This document shows positions 47,701 to 59,942 of a DNA stretch of 64,000 bases, piece by piece; position 1 is the stretch's first letter, and each line of letters begins with the position of its first letter. The stretch lies in NCBI GenBank assembly GCA_028386065.3, contig JAKUCV010000413.1, positions 177,901 to 241,900 of the forward strand. The letters run 5' to 3'. The stretch is from Turnera subulata. Its lineage: Eukaryota; Streptophyta; Magnoliopsida; Malpighiales; Passifloraceae. The position numbers and the translations under genes were made by a program. The notes under the pieces are model-generated. The model did not search any database. It saw only the letters and a program-made list of their open reading frames with translations, and was not told the origin of the DNA.

Positions 47701-48269
47701 CATTTGCAATACCACCCTAGGGTTTCAGCACATGAGAATAAGAAGAGGCACATGCACCAAACCTTTTGGTACATTTCTTCTTCTTGTCAAACTTTGCTTT
47801 ACCCTTTCTTTCACTAAGGAAACCAAGATCCTCATGTCTCTCAATGTTTCAAATCATTTTCAGCACATGAGGTCTCACGGGTGATGACTTAGCCATCTTG
47901 CATTGGAACAATGCCTTAGAGGTCTCGTACCTCTCATGCCTTACTTGCTCTCCTCAGAGCAATTTCAGGTGTTTGATCATATCGAACGCCCACATGTTCT
48001 CATCTTGCTTCTGAAGCTCAGAGTCCATGGCAATTAGCATAAGGCATGCAACATCCAATGCATCATCAACATGCTTCTCACAAGCATCTACTTCTGCCCC
48101 TAGAAGCATTAGGCGCCAATTCATTAAGAACAGGCCCTGCAAGGGCATACAAATTTTTCTTGTTTGAAGACTATCCTCGAAATGTGATGCCACTCTAGGA
48201 AACTATTCCTATTCAGCTTGTCCTACTCAAGGACCAATCGCAATAATAAGTGCTAGTGTTTTGTGCCAT
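44743..48269 (-). pseudogene. Copia C gag-pol, heavily degraded
   Basis: Gag starts MAQNTS at 48269 but is shredded. A knuckle piece (FRCNISGHWKHNC) lies near 47690. Integrase pieces at 46978-46607 include LGLIHTDVCGPMS and LLRSDRGGEYFDREF. RT pieces at 46352-45063 include EIWQMDVKTAFLNG, SICGLRQASRSWNLRF and an intact YVDD at about 45500. The RNase H start (45127-44900) shows GYVFFPWR-type sequence. The RNase H core is deleted at the same junction as in copia B: ACAACTGAGGCT runs straight into the terminal TGTATAGTTCC block. Many stops; not functional. Confidence 0.85.
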
Positions 48270-48657
48270 GATAATTCTACAACAATGATCAACTCACACA
48301 AATAATAGTCATGCATACAAATCATTTAATAAGGAATTCTATTAAACGTGCTCCTGCTACATAAATCAAGACAATTATATAAGTAGGCCAAGATCCATAT
48401 TTCACTACAATATAAGTCAGCTTTGGCTGATAAACTTGTATCATTGCTATTTAGGTAGACAACTCTTTGTCAATTACATCTCTATGTAACTCTTGGATAG
48501 TTGAGTGAACAACACCTTGTTCAAGTCTATCTTATAGACATTGCTCAACCCTTGCCTCTAGGTCCTTAATCCTATTAAGATAACCTAGTTAAGTCCAAAC
48601 CCACAACAAGCAGTCGAGATATTACAATTATCCACTCGCACCTTCTTAGGATAAACA

Positions 48658-49386
48658 NNNNNNNNNNNNNNNNNNNNNNNNNNNNNNNNNNNNNNNNNNN
48701 NNNNNNNNNNNNNNNNNNNNNNNNNNNNNNNNNNNNNNNNNNNNNNNNNNNNNNNNNNNNNNNNNNNNNNNNNNNNNNNNNNNNNNNNNNNNNNNNNNNN
48801 NNNNNNNNNNNNNNNNNNNNNNNNNNNNNNNNNNNNNNNNNNNNNNNNNNNNNNNNNNNNNNNNNNNNNNNNNNNNNNNNNNNNNNNNNNNNNNNNNNNN
48901 NNNNNNNNNNNNNNNNNNNNNNNNNNNNNNNNNNNNNNNNNNNNNNNNNNNNNNNNNNNNNNNNNNNNNNNNNNNNNNNNNNNNNNNNNNNNNNNNNNNN
49001 NNNNNNNNNNNNNNNNNNNNNNNNNNNNNNNNNNNNNNNNNNNNNNNNNNNNNNNNNNNNNNNNNNNNNNNNNNNNNNNNNNNNNNNNNNNNNNNNNNNN
49101 NNNNNNNNNNNNNNNNNNNNNNNNNNNNNNNNNNNNNNNNNNNNNNNNNNNNNNNNNNNNNNNNNNNNNNNNNNNNNNNNNNNNNNNNNNNNNNNNNNNN
49201 NNNNNNNNNNNNNNNNNNNNNNNNNNNNNNNNNNNNNNNNNNNNNNNNNNNNNNNNNNNNNNNNNNNNNNNNNNNNNNNNNNNNNNNNNNNNNNNNNNNN
49301 NNNNNNNNNNNNNNNNNNNNNNNNNNNNNNNNNNNNNNNNNNNNNNNNNNNNNNNNNNNNNNNNNNNNNNNNNNNNNNNNNNNNNN
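48658..49386. other. Assembly gap (729 N)
   Basis: A run of N inside the leader of copia C. ORFs spanning it are artefacts. Confidence 0.98.
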
Positions 49387-49852
49387 ACCAACATCGATGT
49401 TATGGCCAAACATCCCTTGAACGACAATCGTTCGAAACACAAACCGACACTCGGTTTTACTTAGTCGAACTCTTCGACCTACTGCCATAAACATCTTGAT
49501 TGATATCTCATACCAATCAAGTGCTCGTTGTCAAAAACTTTTGACAAATCAACCTCAACAACATATATCACATATATACGCAATTGAATACAATATAGCA
49601 TGATCATGATCTATCACATAGAACATATCATGTATATTTACTGGAAACATGTCAAACATATGCATATATGTATGGCAAATAACAAATACCAAAACAAACT
49701 CAGCATACCATTTGACAATACACAAACACATCATGTTCAAAATCATTTAGCATATCTCATACACAAAACGATTCCTACACATGCTAAGATGATCATATCT
49801 CATATGCATCATTTATACGGTTTAGAGTTTCACAAGAAGGCTCCGCTACCAC

Positions 49853-51376
49853 TGTAAGTTTCCCTAGAGCTATTATGACATTCATAATATGCACAACATG
49901 TAGCGGAAGTAAGGAAACTCAACCAAGAACCACGTGTGAAGCATCATAAACCGTATAACAATTTTTACATACATGGAAGGTTGGGATCTTTCACCTAACT
50001 CGTGTATGGAATCAGTGAGAGTAAGACAACGGCCTGGCTCCTCTACGGTATCCACACGAACCGTGACCTTCCCGGAATCGTCACACGAATCCAAGAACGA
50101 GCTCCCCCGGACTGATGTGCTAGCAAGAGTAAACCGGAAGCAAAATGTTTTGGGTGTTTTTCTTCCTTCTTTCACAAAGAAGAAGAAGAGAGCAGGAGGA
50201 GTGTTTCTTGAGCTCTGAAAACGTGCAAAGAGAAGGGAGGGAGCAACAAATGATCTGATCACTCAGCCACTAAACACACCCATCCATAATGCATTAGTGG
50301 ATTAGTGGTAATGGCCAACACATGGTCCCCATGATAATGACATTCATTATCTTTACCACCCACTAACCCATAATCAGATAACACACTCCCAAAGCACTAA
50401 ATTTGACCCAATAATTCTGGTAATTAGTGAGCCAAAACGACCCTGGTTCAACCAAGGTCCAACCACGGTCCAACCACACCGGGTCCAACCATGGTCCAAC
50501 CACAGTTCAACCAACTGCTCGAATCAACGGTTCTATGTGTGTGACCCAGTAGGCACTTGTAACATCCGACAATAATTGTAAAATCTCATTTTACAATTAT
50601 AAGCAAAGAGCGGCATCTAGCAACACATCATTGCTACCCGAACGACAAGATCAGTACTGATTCTCTATGCCTCGGAACATGTCATTGTCCCTTCGTCCCA
50701 TTATCAGATTAAACCGAGACATGGAATATGTCAATCTCGTATATGTTTAATCTCGGTTTCTTGATCCTCGAGTTAACTGTGTAAAACGGATACCAATGAT
50801 ATCACCATATCAAAATCCGAGCACGGTCGTGCATTTACAGTTCAACTCTATCAAGAAACCATCCGATAATATACCCGTTATATAGGTCGGACGAATCCCC
50901 TCTTGACTCATCAAAACCCACTACATAATCATCATATACCCAATGATTACTCTTATGTCCACCCAGTTACGGATGACTAGGAATAATATCAAAGTACATG
51001 ACTCATATGTTGGGAACCTTGATGATCTCAGGTCGGAGGACAATTACATCTATAAGAACCACTAATGACATACATATAACGTTCCATGTAGGGTTCTTAT
51101 GTGGGTCGGTCCAGTCCACAAGTTCTCCAACTTGTACCCGTATGTAGAATTCATATTACATATGCAATTCTCAACATACGCTAGTCTTAATTTATTATTA
51201 CAACCCATTCGTAATAATAATCGACTAGGGACATTTAAGAATATGAAATATTCTAGGGTTATAAGTATGTGCAAGCGCTTATCTCATAAACGATACTTAT
51301 TGGAATAACCTTAAAGTGTATGTACATGACTATAAATAAACATCCATGATTGGCTTTTGGGCATATTACACTAACA
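49853..51376 (-). repeat. 5' LTR of copia C, full form (1524 bp)
   Basis: It runs from TGTTAGTG at 51376 to ACTTACA at 49853, the same length as the solo LTR at 8297. The primer-binding site TGGTAGCGGAGCC follows on the minus strand (about 49839-49851), the initiator-Met type usual in copia. Confidence 0.9.
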
Positions 51377-51608
51377 GCTTCGACCCAACACGGATGGGTG
51401 CCTAACACCTTCCCATCCGTGACGAACCCCCGATCTCATATCTTTGGTTCGCCATGACCGGTTGCCTAAGGAGTCATTCAAGGGTTTTTCCCAAATTTTG
51501 TGCCTAATAAAATTTGGGTGGCGACTCCATTGATATGGGATTGACCCGAGGCTGAAGGTGAAAGGAATAAGTGAATAGGCCCAAGTGATTTTGGGTCGGG
51601 TATTCACA
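51377..51608 (+). repeat. 5' LTR of the Tat-like element, right piece
   Basis: It resumes with GACCCAACACGGATGGGTGCC and TAACACCTTCCCATCCGTGAC, a conserved 3' part of Tat/Ogre-type LTRs, and ends GGGTATTCACA two bases before the primer-binding site. Confidence 0.85.
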
Positions 51609-51610
51609 AT

Positions 51611-51628
51611 TGGCGACTCCGCTGGGGA
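51611..51628 (+). other. Tat-type primer-binding site
   Basis: TGGCGACTCCGCTGGGGA matches the tRNA-Arg-type site typical of Tat/Ogre elements. Confidence 0.85.
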
Positions 51629-52585
51629 AGTAGTGGGTTCAAGAAACTTTGTGCAATAGTTGAGTTTTGTGTGCCTTTTTATTTGTCATCATAAGTGCCT
51701 TGCATTCATGATGATTTATGTGAAGCCTTTACCGTAAGAGGGCGATGGAAGCCAAGTCCACCACATACTTTCTTTAAGTGATGGTGGCTTGCATGAACCC
51801 GTTTCTCGATGCTTAGCAATGATGGGGATTAACTGGCCTCGGACCTCAGGCGATATCCATTATCACATGTGAGTAGGTCAATCTGTTCCCTAGCGGCAAT
51901 CTTTTGGCCCCCAACCAGCTGCATACCCTGAGCATCTCATGCATTGTGAATCAATAAGTTGTACTTGCATTTGTGTGGATCTTGTCGTGTATTGTACATA
52001 TGTGTTATATCTTGTTATTTTGGGATCCGAATTTATGCATACCTGGGGTTTGAGGAAGGAGAAAAGGAAGGTGATCATCCATGGCTATCAAAGGGGATGC
52101 TGCCCCTTGACCCTGCCTGCTAATCGACTAGCGAGACCGCCGTGCTAACTCTGTGTAGGGTGTTATATTGCGTGATTTGGGTTAATGAGTCTAATAAAGG
52201 AACCCTAGGGAAGTACCTATGCATGTTTAAGCCAAGGATAAGCTTTTGGTGTTGTCTCCCAGTTGACGCGTATGTTCAGTCAGTCTACCTCGTATTAGGG
52301 ATTTACATCTGCATACATTAAGCATTGCATGTTTTTCATAACGTAAAACACGAATTCGAGTTAGGGTGGCTTACTTTTTCAAATTCTGAATTCTTTTAGC
52401 TTGAGTCTTAAAAAAAGGAAGAAATGTTTTGAAAGATCAATGAAACGTGTTTTGCAAATGTATCCCGTCACATTTTCTCACTATTTCCAAGTATCTTCAA
52501 AGAAAACAAAGCTCAAGTCTAGGATCCCTAATGGCCATGAACTCTGTCATTAGAATTGAACCCTTAGGACACCAGGGGTGGGTAG
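51629..52585 (+). other. Leader of the Tat-like element
   Basis: Long non-coding leader, as usual for Tat/Ogre elements. It is cut at 52585 by copia A. The flank GGTAG (52581-52585) should be the target duplication of A. Short ORFs in it have no recognisable domain. Confidence 0.65.
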
Positions 52586-53283
52586 TGTAAGTCACCGAGC
52601 ATGCAAACTTGACAATCAAAATGCAGCGGAAAGACCCGGTACTCATGGAGGATCCATGTGAAGCTAACTAAACCGAATAAAAATTTTTCGTACCTTACTT
52701 GGTTGAGGTTTTTCACCCAACTGTAGTGTAGAATCAGCAAGAACCCGACAAGAAATCCGGCTCCTCTACGGTATCCACACGTACCGTCAATAACTAGCCG
52801 GAAATCGTCTCACGATTACCAAACCGAGCACTCCCGAGCAGCAGTGCTAGCTGCAGAATTTTCGAGAGCTAGAGACTAGAAAGTGTTTGATGTGTTTTTC
52901 TCAAGTGTGAAGAGTGTGTAAAGCCTTGCTTGGTCTGAAAATCTGATCAAACCTTCACCCTATTTATACACACTTGAAATGCATAGTTTATTAAGTCATT
53001 GGCCAACATAATCATGTCTTATCCTTCATGATTAAGTTTCCACTTTGACTTAATGCTCCACTAAGCATTAATTATATATATCATCATATGTAGGATTACA
53101 CATCATATGGCACTAATTCTGGTTCAATAATTCTGATAATTAGTGAACCAAATCAGCCCAAAACGACCCGGTCCAACCACGTTCAGCCATGGTCTAACCA
53201 CTAGCTCAATACCCAGGTCCAACCAACTGGTCGAACAAAGGTCCAACCAACTGGTCGAACCACGGCCCAACCGTGGTTCCACC
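52586..53283 (-). repeat. 3' LTR of copia A, left piece
   Basis: It begins TGTAAGTCACCGAGCATGC (the LTR end on the minus strand) and matches the solo LTR at 8297. A TATA-type box lies at 52961-52970. It is interrupted at 53283 by copia B, inside the CCAACCGTGGTTCAACCACC-type tract, and resumes at 61486. Confidence 0.88.
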
Positions 53284-54840
53284 TGTAAGTAACTGGGCAT
53301 GCAAACTTGACAATCAAATGCAGCAGAAAAACCCAGAAACCATGGAGGATCCAAGTGAAAGTAACTAAACCGAATAACAATTTTTGCGTACCTGAATCGG
53401 TTGAGATCTTTCACTCAACTGTTGTGCCGAATCAGGTCGAGCCGGAAAGAAATCCTGCCCCTCTACGGTATCCACACGAACCGTCGATCTCTGGTCGGAA
53501 AACATCTCATGATCTCTAACCCGAACAGTCCTAAACCGTTGTGCTAGCTACGGATTTCCGGGAGCTATGTGGTTTTTCTTTCTTTCTCAAAGAATGGGTG
53601 TGTAATCTGAATTGTGTGTGAATGTTGTGTGTGTTGATAATCTGATCATCAAGCCCTATTTATACACACAATTAATGCATAGATTAATGAGACAATGCCC
53701 AACATCATCATGCATTAACCATCTAATCATGTCTCCACTACGTCTAATGCTCCATTAAGCATTAATGGATACTCAACTAAGCATTAATGGATACTCAACT
53801 AAGCATTAATGGATGCTCCACTAAGCATTAATGGGATTACACATCATATGGAATTAATTTTGGTTCAATAATTCTGATAATTAGTGAACCAAATCAGCCC
53901 AAAACGACCCGGTCCAACCATGGTCCAACCATGGTTCAACTATGGTCCACCCACTTGGTCGAACCACGGTTCAACCACCTGCTCGAATCAACAGTTCTAA
54001 GTGTGTGACCCTGTAGGCACTTGTAACGTTTGACAATAATTGTAAAATCTCATTTTACAATTATAAACAACGAGCGGTGTCTAGCAACACATCATTGCTA
54101 CCCAAACGACAAGATCAGTACTGATTCAATATGCCTCGGAAGCATGTCATCGTCCTTTCGTCACATTATCAAGATTAAACACGAGACATAGAATAAGTCA
54201 ATCTCTTATATGTTTAATCTAAGTTTCTTGATCCCCGAGTTAACTATGTAAAACGGATACTAATGATATCACCATATCACATAATCCGAGCATGGCCATG
54301 CATTTACAGTTCAACTCTATCAAGAGGCCCAACTGATAATATACCCGTTATATGGGTTGGACGAATTCTATCTTGATCATACAAAACCCACTACACACTT
54401 ATCATATACCCAATGATTACACTAAGGTCTACTCAGTTACGAATAGGCAAGAGTAATATCAAAGTATATAACTAACATGTTGGGAACCTTGATGATCTCA
54501 GGTCAAAGGATAATGCATATAAGAACCACTAATGACAATCATATAACGTTCCATGTAGTGTTCTTATGTTGGATCAGTCCAAACCACAAGTTCTCTAACT
54601 TGTACCCATATGTAGAATTCATATCTCATATAATTCTCAACATACGCTAGTCTTAATTTATTATTACAACCCATCCATAATAATAATCGACTAGGGACAT
54701 TTAAGAATATAAAATATTCTAGGGTTATAAATATGTGCAAGCGTTTATCACATAAACATATTCATTGGAATAACCTTAATGTATATACATGACTATATAC
54801 AATCATCCAAAGATTGGCTATTGGGCATATTACACTAACA
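53284..54840 (-). repeat. 3' LTR of copia B (1557 bp)
   Basis: TGTTAGTG at 54840 to ACTTACA at 53284. It lacks an ~18-bp piece around CATGATTATACTTT present in the 5' LTR and carries extra copies of an AAGCATTAATGGATACTCAA-type unit (53755-53830). TATA-type box near 53655. Confidence 0.92.
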
Positions 54841-54899
54841 ATCTCCCACTTGCACTAAAGCCAATCATCCATGTATCTATTACAAATGGATGTAGCATG

Positions 54900-57800
54900 A
54901 CCATCATGCTTCCGCTATGTGAGAGGCTTTGTCAATGGATCTGCTACAGAGTTCTCAGAAGGAACTTTGCATAGCCTCAGTTGTAGAGTCGGTAACTGTT
55001 TCTTGCTTGGAACTCTTCCAGCAAACAGCACCACCTCCAAGACAAAACACATAACCTGACTGCGATCTAAAATCATCCCTGTCTGTTTGGAAGCTAGCAT
55101 TTGTGTAACCCTTTACAACAAGCTCATCAACGCTTCCATAGACAAGGAATGCATCCTTAGTCCTTCTAAATTACTTAAAGATGTTATTAACCGCTGTCCA
55201 GTGACTCTCACCGGCATCAGATTGATATCTGCTTGTGACACTCAAAGCATATGCGACTTCCGGTCGAGTACATAGCATGGCATACATGATAGATCCTATT
55301 GCAGATGCATAAGGGTTCTTACTCATCCGCTCTCTCTCCTTAGATGTACTAGGACATTGATTCTTTGAGAGAGATATGCCATGTGACATGGGCAAGAAAC
55401 CTTTCTTGGAATTTTGCATGCTAAACCTCTTTAGCACTTTGTCAATATATGTACTTTGACTTAGCCCAAGAAGCCTTTTGGATCTATCTCTATAGATCCT
55501 TATACCTAGCACGCAGGCAGCTTCTCCTAAGTCCTTCATTGAGAAATAGAAAGGATTGGTTCAGAAATGTCTGACATCACAACCTTATAGTAAGGGTTAC
55601 TCGTCTTACAGCAGTTGTATGTTATTGTTCTTTTGCTATTACGAGGGTGATTGGAAGAACATTTGTGTACCAAGTAGAAGTAAAAATTACTTTGGTTTCT
55701 CTTTGATCACTTCATTAAAACGAAGATTCTAACTCCTAGAAGCTTGGTTCAATCCATAAATGGATCTTTGCAACTTGCATACGATATTAACATTCTCTGG
55801 ATCGACAAAACCTTCAGGTTGTGTCATGTACACATCCTTAAAAGATTTCCATTAAGGAAAGCGGTTTTGGCATCCATTTGCCATATCTCATAATCATGGT
55901 ATGCTGCTATAGCCAATAGAATCCGGATGGATTTAACCATGGCAACTGGCGAGAAAGTTTCATCATAGTCAATACCAAGAACTTGCTTGAAACCTTTTAC
56001 AACCAGTCTCCCTTTAAAGGTAATCACATTACCATCCATGTCGGTCTTTTTCTTACAGACCCATTTGCATTCTATGGGTTTTACTCCTTCAGGTGGAACA
56101 ACCAAGGTCCATACCTTGTTTTTATACATGGATTCCATCTCCGAATTCATGGCTTCTAGCCACTTCTTAGAGTCTGGACCCGTAATAGCTTGCTGATAGG
56201 AAGTGGGCTCATTCTCATCAATGAGCATCACGTCTCTAGTATGAGTCATAAGAAATCCATATCTCTCAGGCTCATACCGAGTCCTATCAAACCTACGTGG
56301 TCCATGTGTTACAGGTACAAGATTCTCACCCACAACAACTTGTGGTTCCTGTCCTTGTTCCATCTCACCTCAATACCTCGAACTTCTTCGAGTTCTATTT
56401 TCCTCCCACTGATCTCTCTAGAAATAAATTCTCTTTCTAGAAAAATAGCAGTATGAGCAACAAACACTTTGTGCTCTGTGGGATTATAGAAATAATATCC
56501 TTTAGTTTCCTTAGGATATCCAACAAAAAGGCACTTGTCAGATTTAGGGCCGAGTTTGTTTGATGCTTGACGTCTCACGTAAGCCTCACAACCCCAAATC
56601 CTCATAAAAGACAAATTGGGACGCTTCCCAATCCATATCTCATATGATGTCTTTTCAACCGATTTAGATGGAACACGGTTAAGTGTAAATGCAGCACTCA
56701 ATAATGCATGTCCCCAAAATGAAAAAGGAAGGTCAGCTTGACTCATCATAGAACGAACCATGTCTAATAAAGTTCTATTCCTCCTTTCTGATACACCATT
56801 CCATTGAGGCGTACCTGATGGAGTAAGTTGAGATACAATACCATATTGCTTTAGATGATCAAGAAAATCTCGGTCTAAGTATTCACCTCCTCGTTCAGAT
56901 CGAAGCATTTTAATACTCTTGCCGAGTTGATTCTGTACTTCACTCTTGAATTCTTTGAACTTTTCAAAGGATTCTGACTTGTGCTTCATTAGATACACAT
57001 AGCCATATCTACTGTAATCATCAGTAAATGTAATGAAGTATTGAAATCCACCTCTAGCCTATGTTGACATAGGTCCGCATACATCAAAATGTATAAGACC
57101 TAACAAGTCCGAAGCTCTTTCACCTTTACCAGCAAAAAGAGCCTTCGTCATTTTGCCTAATAAACATGACTCACATGTCTCATATGATTCAAAATCAAAT
57201 GACTCTAAAAGTCCATCTTTATGGAATTTAGAAATAAGAGTCTCGTTTATATGGCCCAATCGACAATGCCAGAGATAGGTTTCATTAGAATCGTTTAATC
57301 TAATCTTCTTCTATTAATGTTATAGATTGGTGTTTCTAGGTTTAGAACATACAAACCATTGCTCAAATATGCACCACCATAATAAATATCATTGAAATAA
57401 ATAGAACAACAGTTGTTCTTTATTACAAATGAAAAACCTTTCTTGTCCAGACAAGAAACATAAATCAAATTCCTGCTTATAGTAGGAAAATAATAACAAT
57501 CATCAAGTTCTAAAACGAAACCACTCGGTAAGGGTAGATGGTAAGTCCCTACGGCTAATGCAGCGACTCTTGCTCCATTTCCTACGCGCAGGTCTATCTC
57601 TCCCTTTGCTAATCTTCTACTCTTTCTCAGTTCCTGCACATTTACACAAATGTGAGAACCACATCCGGTATCTAATACCCATGATGCAGAGATAGCGATA
57701 TTAGCCTCTATAACAAAAATACCTGAAGCGGAAGTCTTACTTCCCTTCTGTTTCTTCACCTCTTCAAGGTAAATAGGGCAATTACGCTTCCATTGGCCAG

Positions 57801-58735
57801 GTTTGTTGCAATGGAAATATTGTCCTTCTTTTGCAATACCATCTTTGGGTTTCAGCACATGGGAACAAGAAGATGCACATGCACCAAACTTTTTGGCACA
57901 TTTCTTCTTCTTGTAAAACTTGGCTTTACCTTTTCCTTTGCCATTTTCAACCATCAATATGCTGTTGGATTTATTTGCCTTCATCTGTTGCTCAACTGTT
58001 CCTAACATGTTAAGCAACTCAGACAAGGATTTGTCAAGATGATTCATATTGAAATTCATGACAAATTGGCTGTAACTATCCGGCAACGATTGCAGGACTA
58101 GATCAACAGCCAACTCCTTTTGCAAAGGAAAACCTAGACCCTCAAGGCTATGTTCCTAACATGTTAAGCAACTCAGACAAGGATTTGTCAAGATGATTCA
58201 TATTGAAATTCATGACAAATTGGCTGTAACTATCCGGCAACGATTGCAGGACTAGATCAACAGCCAACTCCTTTTGCAAAGGAAAACCTAGACCCTCAAG
58301 GCTCTCAATGTATCCAATCATTTTGAGCACATGAGGTCTCACCGGTGATAACTCAGCCATCTTGCATTGGAACAGTGCCTTAGAGGTCTCATACCTCTCA
58401 TGCCTTGCTTGCTCTTGAAAAAGCATTTTCAGATGTTCGATCATATCGAACGCATCCAAGTTCTCATGTTGCTTCTAAAGCTCAGAGTCCATGATAACAA
58501 GCATAAGGCATGCAACATCCAATGCATCATCAACATGCTTCTTGTAAGCATCTCTTTCCGCCCTAGGAGCAGTAGGCGCAGGTTCATTAGGAACAGGCCC
58601 TTCAAAGACATACAACTTCTTTTTTTTTTTTAGGACTATCCTCAAATTGCGATGCCACTTAAGGAAGTTATTCCCATTAAGTTTTTCCTTCTCAAGGACA
58701 GATCGCAGTGATTGTGTACTAGTGTTTTGTGCCAT
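54900..58735 (-). pseudogene. Copia B gag-pol, broken
   Basis: Gag starts MAQNTSTQSLRSVLEKEKLN at 58735. A TAG at 58475-58477 and a 154-bp tandem duplication (57997-58303) shift the frame. The zinc knuckle YFHCNKPGQWKRNC has lost its first Cys and its His. Protease has WVLDTGCGSHI (near 57650). Integrase has CESCLLGKM, a stop near 57060, then MLRSERGGEYLDRDF and QWNGVSERRNRTLLD (56998-56309). RT keeps KTAFLNGNL (near 55870), but the segment around YVDD (about 55545-55700) is replaced by unrelated sequence. RNase H lacks 224 bp relative to copia A. Domain order is copia-type; trans-mobilised or dead before insertion. Confidence 0.88.
57997..58303 (-). repeat. 154-bp tandem duplication in copia B gag
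   Basis: The block starting TGTTCCTAACATGTTAAGC at 57997 recurs at 58151, period 154. The two copies look identical apart from the joining base. Since 154 is not a multiple of three, it shifts the frame. Confidence 0.93.
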
Positions 58736-59942
58736 GATAAATCTACAACATTGATCAACTCACACAAATAAGAGTTATGTATACATAAATCATTTAACAA
58801 GGAATTCTATTAAATGATGCTCCTACTACATAAATCAAGATAATTATAAGTAGGCCAAGATCCATATTTCACTACAAGATAAGTCAGCTTTGGCTGATCA
58901 CTTATATCATAGTTATTTAGGCAGACAACTCTTGTCAATTACATCTTATGTAACTCTTGGATAGTTGAGTGATCAACACTTGTTCTTGTCTATCTTATAG
59001 ACTTAGCTCAACTCCTTGCCTCTAAGTCCTCAATCCTATTGAGATGACCTAGTTAATTTCAACCCATAACAAGAAGTTCAGATATTACAATTATCCCGTC
59101 GCACCTTGCTAGGATAAATATTGGCACCTTGCTTTGGCAAAACCTACCAAGTATTGATTTAAGCAATGATGAGTGCATATCATGGAAGGCAACATAAGAG
59201 GAACTTAATATTTACATCAACATATTATTCCTATACATCATATGCATGTTCTTGATAAATCATATATTGATGTTTTGTAAATTTGGAAACTAAAAATACA
59301 TAAGAACATCGTTGTCTAACATTGAACATCGATGTTGTGGAGAATCTGATTCTCCCAACTACTTGGCAGTGTTCAAGAACATAGTTTAACTTGTGATCAA
59401 AGACTGACTAGCTCCTCGATCTAGGAAATTTCTTGTGGTGAATAGTGCTCGTACAGGAAGTGAATTGAACTGATTCGATAATTCCCAGGAAAGATGGCGT
59501 AGCCAATCTCCTAAGACAGAATTATTATTCCAAGATAAATCCCGAGGAAAGACTGGAGAAACAAAGGTTCACTTAAAACCCAGCCTCCTAGACAGGACTC
59601 ACTTGCACAGTGTATTAATTCACAACCTTGCACCTGAGTAAGGATGACAATCGTACTAGAACGACAATCGATCTATACGAAAGCCGACAATCGATTTTCC
59701 TTGTCGAACTCATTCGACTTACTGCCAAAAACACCTTGATTGATATCACATACCAATCAAGTACTTGTTGTCATACACTTTTGACAAAACAAACCTCAAC
59801 ATATATCACACATACAAAAACGAATTCAACATATCATGAACATGTTACATCACATACAGTATATCATATATATCAATATGAGCATATCATACATATGCAC
59901 AACAAATTCGGTTTAGCGTTTCACAAGAGGCTCCGCTACCAC
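58736..59942 (-). other. Copia B leader with primer-binding site
   Basis: Non-coding leader, homologous to the copia C leader. Primer-binding site TGGTAGCGGAGCC on the minus strand at about 59929-59941, one base inside the LTR end. Confidence 0.8.

Larger units (their letters stand above)
43900..51376 (-). mobile_element. Copia element C, nested in the Tat LTR
   Basis: Minus-strand copia with a 5' LTR at 49853-51376, primer-binding site, degraded gag-pol, polypurine tract and a shortened 3' LTR (43900-44728). Flanks GTTTC (43895-43899) and GCTTC (51377-51381) agree at four of five bases and may be the target duplication. Over the shared 829 bp the LTRs differ at roughly 14 positions by eye. 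That points to an insertion several times older than the gypsy element at 17065. A 729-base N run interrupts the leader. Confidence 0.88.

Noticed and set aside
48585..49494. Two ~280-codon ORFs on the minus strand
   Set aside because: Almost entirely unknown residues from the N gap; the real flanking codons do not encode a known domain.
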